Of a stretch of DNA of 11,655 nt, positions 6,221 to 11,655 are shown in pieces; positions within the stretch are counted from its first letter, which is position 1; every line of letters begins with the position of its first letter. The notes beneath the pieces are model-generated. The model did no database searches. It was not told the DNA's origin and saw only the letters and a list, made by a program, of their open reading frames with translations. The stretch is taken from the NCBI GenBank assembly GCA_965368585.1, contig CBDUNM010000155.1, positions 1 to 11,655 of the forward strand, in the 5' to 3' direction. The DNA comes from JARRQB01 sp965368585 (GTDB lineage: Bacteria > Pseudomonadota > Gammaproteobacteria > Chromatiales > Chromatiaceae). Position numbers and translations under genes: made by a program.

Positions 6221-8053
6221 TTGGAAGAACAGGTCGGCGCATTCTGGCACCGTGTCATCACCCGGGCATCGAATACGAGATTTCCCGATGCGGCGGTGCG
6301 TCTCGCGGATGTCGAGCGGACCGTCGGCGTATTGTTCCGCGCGCTGGGCGGCGATGGCGGGCTGCAGGTCACGGTCGCGGAACAGACCGAGCATGGCGCC
6401 CGGCGCACCTGGCTACAACACATCGCGGGCAGTCACCGTAAAACGGCGCTGGCCTGGCGGGACGCGGCCTTTTTACGCCTGCCCGAGCAGATAGATTTTT
6501 TTCCGGACACCGCGCTGAATCGGGATCTCTATCTATGGCTGGCGGCGCTGGCGGTCGAGGACACCGGCCAAGCCGGTAGCTGGTTTCTGAAAAATCAGGG
6601 TCTGGTTCGCGCCACTCTCGCCCGCTATCCGGGGTTGTCGCGCCGCTACCGACGATTGGTGCGGGCGCATGTCGCACTGCGCCCCGATCCTGCATCCTTG
6701 CCCGGCGTGGAGGCCGCGGCGGAGCGGGGCATCCGCCAGGCGCTGTTGGACCCCGGTGGCGTGGACGATTACCTGCAGGGAAGACGCGCCCCCGCCCCGG
6801 TGCCGCTGTGGCTTCATCCCGATCCGCCCTGGCTGACCACCGATTCGGCCTCGTCCGACGCTGTCGAGCAGCAAAGGAACGACAACCAGCTCCGTCGCGA
6901 ACTCGAAGACTTGCGTAAACGCGGACAACGGGTAAAGGAGCCGGAGGCGGATCGCGGCTTGATCACCGTGCGCATGGAAAACATCTTCACCTGGGGTGAG
7001 TTTGTCAATGTCGACCGCGGCAGCGAGGACGAAGACGATCTCGACCGTGCCGAGTCGATCGCACGCGATCTGGATCAGGTGGCCGTCAGCCGCGGCGGAA
7101 AAACCACGGCCGCGACGTTGCGCTTCGATCTCGACCTGCCGGCCGAAAGCGAAGACGACATGATCCTGAGCGAAGGCATTTTGTTGCCCGAGTGGCACTG
7201 GAAGAAGCGCTGCATGATCCCTGATCATTGTCGCATCCTGCCGATGCTGGCGGCGAACGCGCAACCTTGCGAACTCCCGGCGCGTCTTGGGCCGACTGCG
7301 AAGCGCCTGCGCAATCAGTTTCAGGCTCTGGCGCCCGCGCGCACGTGGCGGCGCGCGCAACAGGATGGTCAGGAAATCGATCTCGAGGCGTATCTGCGCT
7401 TTCGCGCGGACCGCAGTGCGGGCCATGGAGCGACGGGTGACGGCCTGTACCGCGATATGCGCAGCGGCGCGCGCGATCTTGCCTGCCTGTTGATGGCGGA
7501 CCTCTCGCTGTCCACCGACACCTGGATCAACGATCACCACCGGGTGATCGACGTGATCCGCGACAGCTTGTTCTTATTCGCCGAATCGCTGACGGCGACC
7601 GGCGATCGCTTCGCCATCTACGGTTTTTCCTCGCGTAAGCGCGACCCGGTGCGGGTGCACCGGGTCAAAGCCTTCGACGAACGCTACGACAGTGCGGTAC
7701 GCGGTCGCATTCAGGCGATCAAGCCGGGCTATTACACGCGCATGGGTGCGGCCCTGCGTTACGGCAGCGGCCTGTTAGCGGATCAACCGGGCGGCAGACG
7801 GTTGTTGTTGATCCTGACCGACGGCAAACCGAACGACCTGGATCAATACGAGGGCCGCTACGGTATCGAGGATACGCGCCGTGCCGTCAACGAAGCGAAG
7901 CGGCTGGGACTGCAGCCCTTTTGTGTCACGGTGGACGAGCGCGGCAACGACTACCTCCCTCATCTGTTCGGTGCCGGAGGATTCGTGGTCATCCGCGACC
8001 CCAACGAACTGCCCAGGCACTTGCCGCTGTTGTACGCGCGCCTGACCGCTTAG
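6221..8053 (+). CDS. norD: NorD, nitric oxide reductase activation/maturation protein with a C-terminal VWA domain
   Basis: This is a 610-residue cytoplasmic protein of the NorD family. NorD works with the AAA+ ATPase NorQ to activate the NorCB nitric oxide reductase. The N-terminal half has family blocks such as VGVLFRALGGDGGL, RTWLQHIAGS, LNRDLYLWLAALA, an acidic stretch SEDEDDLDRAES, and LPEWHWKK followed by DHCRILPM. The C-terminal von Willebrand A domain (about 420-610) has an intact MIDAS: DLSLS (Asp427, Ser429, Ser431), Thr506 in YYTRMGAA, and Asp534 in LTDGKPND. I choose TTG 6221 (MEEQVGAFWHR) because GGAG lies at 6211-6214, six bases before it, and because the family usually begins MEE.VG; a TTG at 6206 is also in frame. 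norC, norB and norQ, its usual neighbours, are absent here. It converges on nnrS. Confidence 0.93.
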   Translation: MEEQVGAFWHRVITRASNTRFPDAAVRLADVERTVGVLFRALGGDGGLQVTVAEQTEHGARRTWLQHIAGSHRKTALAWRDAAFLRLPEQIDFFPDTALNRDLYLWLAALAVEDTGQAGSWFLKNQGLVRATLARYPGLSRRYRRLVRAHVALRPDPASLPGVEAAAERGIRQALLDPGGVDDYLQGRRAPAPVPLWLHPDPPWLTTDSASSDAVEQQRNDNQLRRELEDLRKRGQRVKEPEADRGLITVRMENIFTWGEFVNVDRGSEDEDDLDRAESIARDLDQVAVSRGGKTTAATLRFDLDLPAESEDDMILSEGILLPEWHWKKRCMIPDHCRILPMLAANAQPCELPARLGPTAKRLRNQFQALAPARTWRRAQQDGQEIDLEAYLRFRADRSAGHGATGDGLYRDMRSGARDLACLLMADLSLSTDTWINDHHRVIDVIRDSLFLFAESLTATGDRFAIYGFSSRKRDPVRVHRVKAFDERYDSAVRGRIQAIKPGYYTRMGAALRYGSGLLADQPGGRRLLLILTDGKPNDLDQYEGRYGIEDTRRAVNEAKRLGLQPFCVTVDERGNDYLPHLFGAGGFVVIRDPNELPRHLPLLYARLTA

Positions 8054-8169
8054 CCTGCATGTTGCACCAGCCGATCGGGGACGGGCGCGAATGAATCGGC
8101 AGAGATGCGGCGCAAGTCCAAGCGTGCCTGGCCGGCGCGATCTTCCCGGATACCGGTGCAACATGCAGG
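8054..8169. repeat. 15-bp perfect inverted repeat between convergent norD and nnrS
   Basis: CCTGCATGTTGCACC (8054-8068) and GGTGCAACATGCAGG (8155-8169) are exact reverse complements, with 86 bases between them. The left arm begins directly after the norD stop. Inside is a smaller stem, GCCGAT/ATCGGC (8070-8075 and 8095-8100). No T-run follows either arm, so it is not a classic terminator with a short loop. It could be a two-way transcription end as a branched structure, or a 116-bp element with terminal inverted repeats; I see no target-site duplication (flanks TAG and TTG). Confidence 0.7.
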
Positions 8170-8209
8170 TTGGCGCCACCGAGCGCGACGGATGACACCG
8201 CGCCGGGGG

Positions 8210-9424
8210 TCAATCCGGCCGGCCATCGACGCGTGGTCGGACCAGCATCGGCGCATAAACGACGAGAAACAACACGAAGGCCAGGATCCAGATCAACCCC
8301 GCCAGTACGATCCAGCTCACATACCAGGTCGGCACGCCGAGCGGGCCGAATACGCGAATCGCGGCGGCGACATGCAGCATGACGAACGCGGTGTTGATCA
8401 ACGGGCCGGACTGCATGTTGCGCCCGGTGTGGCCGAGTGACACGCGGGCCATCATGCCCAGGGTAAAAACGCCGATTCCTCCGACCGTTAATGCATGGAT
8501 GGCCGGCGAGCGTTGCACCAGGCCGAGTTCGCTCAGGCCGTAGAGATAGAGCCCCAGTACCAGCCACATGTAGCCGGTATGCAACACCCACAGGATCGGT
8601 GTACCCCAGATGCGGTGATCGTACCAGCCGCGCAATCGAATCGTTTGCACCACCGCCATCGCCAGCAGCAGACTGCCGTTCAGCCAGTTGAATGGCGACG
8701 CCACCAGATGCAGCATCGCGATGGCGGACAACAACACGAACCCCATCGTCTCCACCGTTTTGTGTTTGCCCGCCTTGAACCCTCTGATCGCCATCTCGGT
8801 GAAAAAAGGCATGATGCGGCCGGCAACGAAAATCAGCAGGAGCAGGATCAGATCGAGCATCACCACGATACCTGTCTGCGCGGTTCCGGCGGCGTAACCC
8901 AATGCCTCGACGTGTACCAAGGCGTTGGCGAGGGTCATGGCGAGCAGGAGTGCCATAAACCATCGATTGGCGCGGTTTTTCCCCGGCCACAATACTGGCA
9001 GCAGAACGGCCGCCAACGCCGGTAGAAAAGCCAGGTCGACAAGGGACGCGACCCACGACGGTATCGCGGACGACCAGGGCACCAGTCGGCCGCACAGCCA
9101 CAACAGCACCAGCAACGCCAGTCGTGCGCCCGACGGCGTGTCGATGCCGGTCCAGTTTCGCGCGGCGGTGAGCAGGAAACCTGCGACGATCGCCACCACA
9201 TAGCCGAACAACATCTCGTGCGCGTGCCAGTTGACCGCGCCGTAATAGCCGGCCGCCGCAGACGGCGCTTCATGCCAGGACAGCAACCATATCGATACCA
9301 GCGTCGCCGCGGCCAGTCCGGCCGATAGGAAAAAGGGTCGGAACCCCAATCCAAAGGGCCGCCATCCGCCCACGGAGTTCGCAGCAGCAGGTTCGGATAA
9401 ACCAACCGATTTGGCTCGATTCAT
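8210..9424 (-). CDS. nnrS: NnrS, haem- and copper-containing membrane protein of the nitric oxide response
   Basis: This is a 404-residue polytopic inner-membrane protein with about twelve hydrophobic segments. Family motifs are present in order: GFRPFFL (27-33), WHAHEMLFGY (66-75), GRIMPFFT (202-209), HALTVGGIG (310-318) and MMARVSLGHTGR (324-335). The conserved histidines in these motifs are the probable haem or metal ligands. NnrS is known from denitrifiers and from Vibrio, where it relieves nitrosative stress and is controlled by NO-responsive regulators. The start is ATG 9424 with GAAGGTG (9431-9437) six bases before it. An FNR-type box upstream fits the known regulation. It ends facing norD across the inverted repeat. 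Confidence 0.94.
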   Translation of the reverse strand: MNRAKSVGLSEPAAANSVGGWRPFGLGFRPFFLSAGLAAATLVSIWLLSWHEAPSAAAGYYGAVNWHAHEMLFGYVVAIVAGFLLTAARNWTGIDTPSGARLALLVLLWLCGRLVPWSSAIPSWVASLVDLAFLPALAAVLLPVLWPGKNRANRWFMALLLAMTLANALVHVEALGYAAGTAQTGIVVMLDLILLLLIFVAGRIMPFFTEMAIRGFKAGKHKTVETMGFVLLSAIAMLHLVASPFNWLNGSLLLAMAVVQTIRLRGWYDHRIWGTPILWVLHTGYMWLVLGLYLYGLSELGLVQRSPAIHALTVGGIGVFTLGMMARVSLGHTGRNMQSGPLINTAFVMLHVAAAIRVFGPLGVPTWYVSWIVLAGLIWILAFVLFLVVYAPMLVRPRVDGRPD

Positions 9425-9499
9425 TTGTTACACCTTCACGCAACGCGCTGTCGTTCCGACGCCCGGTAGAACGGCCGGGCTGCGGGAAATCGCGCAATG

Positions 9500-9548
9500 A
9501 GTAATGAACTTATGATCCGGCACAGCCCGTGGCCTTGATGTCGATCAA
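9500..9548 (-). promoter_or_regulatory. FNR/DNR-type promoter of nnrS
   Basis: TTGATGTCGATCAA at 9535-9548 is a perfect TTGAT-N4-ATCAA operator centred at 9541.5. A class II start would be near 9500. The minus strand has CATAAG at 9514-9509, a fair -10 for a start at about 9500-9502. The leader to ATG 9424 is then about 75 bases. The arrangement is that of an activated anaerobic or NO-responsive promoter and agrees with nnrS regulation in other bacteria. Confidence 0.82.
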
Positions 9549-10212
9549 GCGGGCGGCGTGAATCGTGAGGACAGGTAGGTCATCGGGCTTGGGAGTGTTT
9601 GATACGGGTTGCGTGGCGATGCATGGTCCGCAGCGAGCAATATTGTAGCGCGCAAAGTGATAAAGCCGATCCAAGCTCGACCGTCACAACGCATGGTTGT
9701 GCGAATGAGGAGGGGGTGTCGCAGGGGGGCGACGATAGCTGCGGTATGAACCCTCATGGTGAACCGGATGGTTCAGCTTGGAGACCGTGCAACGTATCAG
9801 GCCTTTCCTCGAGTCGGGAATAGCACAACAACGTTGACAATCAGTCCCACACACACGATTCGGTCAGGCCCAGCGCATGGATGGGTTCATGCCACAACTA
9901 TCGTCGTAACGGGTTATCGACCAACTGCCGGTCGACTTTAGTCGAGTAAAACGCGGTTGAGCTAGCAGTCACTTCCTGGTGAACACGGCGTCGGAGACGC
10001 GATATCCACCAGCTACGATCGATGACTGCAGATGCTCAATCGTGTCGACGATGTTCAGAGTATAGGACACGCTTCGGCTCAGGTTGTAAATAATTCCGCG
10101 ACGTCATTTGACGTTGCGCAAAACAGATCGATCCGCTGTTTCACAGTCCACGACGTGGCTGACCACGGTATTGCCGCGTCGCGCCGACCGTCGCTATTTC
10201 CGTTCAATGACG
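9549..10212. other. 660-base region without a recognisable gene, with several short palindromes
   Basis: No reading frame here gives a protein I believe: the frames are short, rich in Ser/Arg/His, lack ribosome binding sites and change with no pattern. I see no tRNA or known small RNA. Small symmetric motifs are present: CACAAC-5-GTTGTG (9685-9701), TCGACT-TT-AGTCGA (9932-9945), ACGTCA-TT-TGACGT (10101-10114) and, at the end of the protease gene, CAATGACGTCATTG (10205-10218). There are also two guanine runs near 9711-9727. It lies upstream of nnrS and downstream of the protease gene. It could be decayed DNA, a small RNA locus, or spacer. Confidence 0.55.
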
Positions 10213-10218
10213 TCATTG
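10205..10218. repeat. 14-bp perfect palindrome over the protease stop codon
   Basis: CAATGACGTCATTG is fully self-complementary and overlaps the stop codon of the leftward protease gene (10213-10215). A related motif, ACGTCATTTGACGT, lies about 100 bases away at 10101-10114; both contain GACGTCATT. With no loop and no T-run it is not a typical intrinsic terminator. It may be a dimeric-protein site or chance. Confidence 0.5.
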
Positions 10219-11334
10219 CAATACCACGGGGATGTCCCGCTCCCGACCCTCGCGCCAGATGCGCAAGGTCACTTCGTCGCCGACGCTTTGTCGATCCAGG
10301 CTCGCCAGCAACTCAGAGACGCTGGTGACGGGTCGGTCGTCGAGCGAGAGGATGACATCGCCCGGTACAACGCTGCCGCCGGCGTCGATCTGCGCGCCGC
10401 GCAGACCGGCCTGGCCGGCCGCCGATTCCGGCTCCACATCCAGTACGATCACTCCCTGCAGTTCCAGTTGCGCAGTGAGGCTGCGATTGACATCCTCGTC
10501 GACCACGACGCCCAAGGTGGGTCTGACATACGATCCCCGCGCGACCAGTTGCGGTACCACGCGATTGACGGTATCCACCGGTACCGCGAAACCGATCCCG
10601 GCATAGGCGCCCGAAGGGCTGTAGATCGCCGTATTGATGCCAATGAGCCTGCCCGCGCTGTCCAGCAGAGGACCACCCGAATTGCCCGGGTTGATGGCGG
10701 CGTCAGTCTGTATCAAATGTTCGATCGTGGTGCCGTTCTCCTCGGTCAGGGAACGATCGAGCGCCGATACCAGGCCGCTGGTCAGGGTATAGTCGAGACC
10801 GAAGGGGTTGCCGATGGCGAAGACCTTTTGCCCGACTTTCAAGTCACCGCTGCTGCCGAGTGGTACGGCAGGCGGGGGGTCGAACGGCACGCGAATCTTC
10901 AACACCGCGAGGTCGTGATCGCCACTGGTCCCCACCAGGGTGGCTTTGTAGGTGCGCCCGTCGTTCAGGCGCACGGTTGCCGCGGAGGCCTTGTCGATCA
11001 CATGATTGTTGGTCACCACGTGCCCCAGGTTGTCCCAGATAAACCCCGATCCGCTGCCGCGGGGAACGCTCAGGACATCCCTGGTCCAGTAGTTGAGAAC
11101 GCGTTGCCGAGTGGTAATAAAAACCACTGTCGGGCTGGCCCGCGCAAAAATTTCAATCGTGGCACGTTCGTCGGCCGCCAGTTCCCCGCGCGCCGTCACC
11201 GGGCGCGGTTCGGCGGTAAAACGGACCAGGTAGCGATCGATCCACGGCAGGAAATGCCATACGGCAAGCACCAGCAGGGCGGCGGCGGTTACCCAGCGCA
11301 CGCGTTGTACAAAGGGGTCGGTGTATCGATTCAT
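10213..11334 (-). CDS. Membrane-anchored HtrA/Deg1-type serine protease with one PDZ domain
   Basis: This is a 373-residue S1C-family protease. An N-terminal hydrophobic segment (about 14-30, VTAAALLVLAVWHFLPW) should anchor it in the inner membrane with the protease in the periplasm. The trypsin-like domain (about 55-260) has an intact triad: His111 in TNNHVI, Asp141 in GDHDLAVLKI and Ser219 in NPGNSGGPLL. The sequence around it (GSGSGFIWDNLGHVVTNNHV, INTAIYSPSGA, GIGFAVPVDTV) is closest in style to the Deg1/cyanobacterial branch of HtrA. One PDZ domain follows (about 265-370, RPTLGVVVDEDV and GDVILSLDDRPV). A single PDZ and a membrane anchor resemble DegS/AlgW, but sigma-E operon context is absent, so I give no symbol. 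ATG 11334 has only a weak ribosome binding site. It stands alone between two gene-poor stretches. Confidence 0.92.
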   Translation of the reverse strand: MNRYTDPFVQRVRWVTAAALLVLAVWHFLPWIDRYLVRFTAEPRPVTARGELAADERATIEIFARASPTVVFITTRQRVLNYWTRDVLSVPRGSGSGFIWDNLGHVVTNNHVIDKASAATVRLNDGRTYKATLVGTSGDHDLAVLKIRVPFDPPPAVPLGSSGDLKVGQKVFAIGNPFGLDYTLTSGLVSALDRSLTEENGTTIEHLIQTDAAINPGNSGGPLLDSAGRLIGINTAIYSPSGAYAGIGFAVPVDTVNRVVPQLVARGSYVRPTLGVVVDEDVNRSLTAQLELQGVIVLDVEPESAAGQAGLRGAQIDAGGSVVPGDVILSLDDRPVTSVSELLASLDRQSVGDEVTLRIWREGRERDIPVVLQ

Positions 11335-11655
11335 GGCATTGAAGTCTCAAATACGACAGGGCGGTGGTGTGTTCGCGAGTGGCGGTTTAGGCATGTCGGG
11401 CACGAGTCTAACGCAATTTTGCTGTCGCCATTCCGTCACAGAATTGTCATACTTGGCGTTAAATGTTTCGCGATCGTGCGTACAATTCGACGACCTGGAA
11501 ATGCTCCACCAACTCTGACCGGTGGCTTCGGGTGACGGTTACCTCTCCCGACTGGCAGCGGGGACTTTTACGACACCCTCCGGTGGACGAAAGATCTCGC
11601 CCCGCGGACGCCAGCGGACGAGTTTGAGCGCGCCGGTTTAGCCCGGATCGAATCA
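11335..11655. other. Gene-free right edge, promoter region of the protease and of a gene outside the window
   Basis: I see no supported gene in these 321 bases. It should hold the leftward protease promoter, for which I find no clear hexamers. Further right are the PhoB-like repeats described separately and TACAAT (11480-11485), a near-consensus rightward -10. Two rightward frames near the edge (ATG 11463 to a stop near 11627, and an open frame from 11536 to the edge with no start codon) are too weak to call. Confidence 0.45.
11422..11450 (+). promoter_or_regulatory. Candidate PhoB (Pho) box with three repeats, pointing out of the window
   Basis: Three 7-mers stand at exact 11-base spacing: CTGTCGC (11422-11428), CCGTCAC (11433-11439) and TTGTCAT (11444-11450). 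They resemble the CTGTCAT units of PhoB sites. The last two units together match about 14 of 18 positions of the usual two-unit box. A weak -10, TTAAAT, lies at 11459-11464, eight bases after the last unit. The target would be a rightward gene beyond 11655. Confidence 0.45.

Noticed and set aside
6533..7540. Leftward 335-codon frame opposite norD
   Set aside because: It is antisense to a well-supported NorD, with no recognisable domain.
8395..8404. GTTGATCAAC palindrome as an FNR-like site
   Set aside because: It lacks the four-base spacer of an FNR box and lies inside nnrS coding sequence.
7989..9101. Leftward 370-codon frame overlapping nnrS
   Set aside because: It is on the same strand as nnrS in another frame. 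nnrS has all family motifs and twelve hydrophobic segments, and this frame has neither.
10108..11535. Long rightward reading frame of 475 codons
   Set aside because: It lies antisense to the HtrA protease gene, which has an intact catalytic triad and PDZ domain. The frame's protein is Arg/Gly/His-rich with no family pattern, as expected for a GC-rich shadow.
11463..11655. Possible start of a rightward gene at the window edge
   Set aside because: The ATG 11463 frame stops near 11627. The only frame open to the edge begins after a stop at 11535 and has no start codon. Neither can be called without more sequence.

Overview
The window reads as the chromosome of a GC-rich, Gram-negative proteobacterium that can respire nitrogen oxides. 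I lean towards a gamma- or betaproteobacterial denitrifier or facultative anaerobe. The support is gene content: a PQQ-dehydrogenase accessory cluster, a NorD, an NnrS, an enzyme I and an HtrA protease, plus FNR/ANR/DNR-type operators of the form TTGAT-N4-ATCAA. I see no phage, IS element, CRISPR array, tRNA or rRNA.

Left part (1-2776, + strand): a tightly packed operon of the PQQ-dependent alcohol oxidation accessory type. It holds the C-terminal part of a YVTN beta-propeller protein, an ABC ATPase, an ABC-2 permease and a secreted 210-residue protein with two cysteines. The first three genes overlap by 1 to 4 bases, so they are probably translationally coupled. The quinoprotein dehydrogenase itself would lie upstream of the window. 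A convergent OsmC-family gene (2849-3310, - strand) follows. Next is a stand-alone, full-length enzyme I of the PTS (3609-5354, + strand) with no HPr or EII gene beside it.

Middle part (5557-9548): a small island that looks oxygen/NO-responsive. Three perfect FNR-type boxes lie at 6014-6027, 6187-6200 and 9535-9548. They sit, respectively, before a leftward pair of tiny genes (a 36-residue signal-peptide stub and a 75-residue two-helix membrane protein), immediately before norD, and before nnrS. norD (rightward) and nnrS (leftward) converge on a 15-bp perfect inverted repeat. NorD helps mature nitric oxide reductase and NnrS is a haem/copper membrane protein of the NO response, so this is a nitrosative-stress and denitrification accessory module without norCB or norQ in view. 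The two tiny leftward genes are the least explained members of this apparent regulon.

Right part (9549-11655): about 660 bases with no gene, containing several short palindromes. It is followed by a leftward membrane-anchored HtrA/Deg1-type serine protease with one PDZ domain. Behind the protease, pointing out of the window, are three 11-bp-spaced repeats resembling a PhoB box, but no recognisable gene start before the edge.
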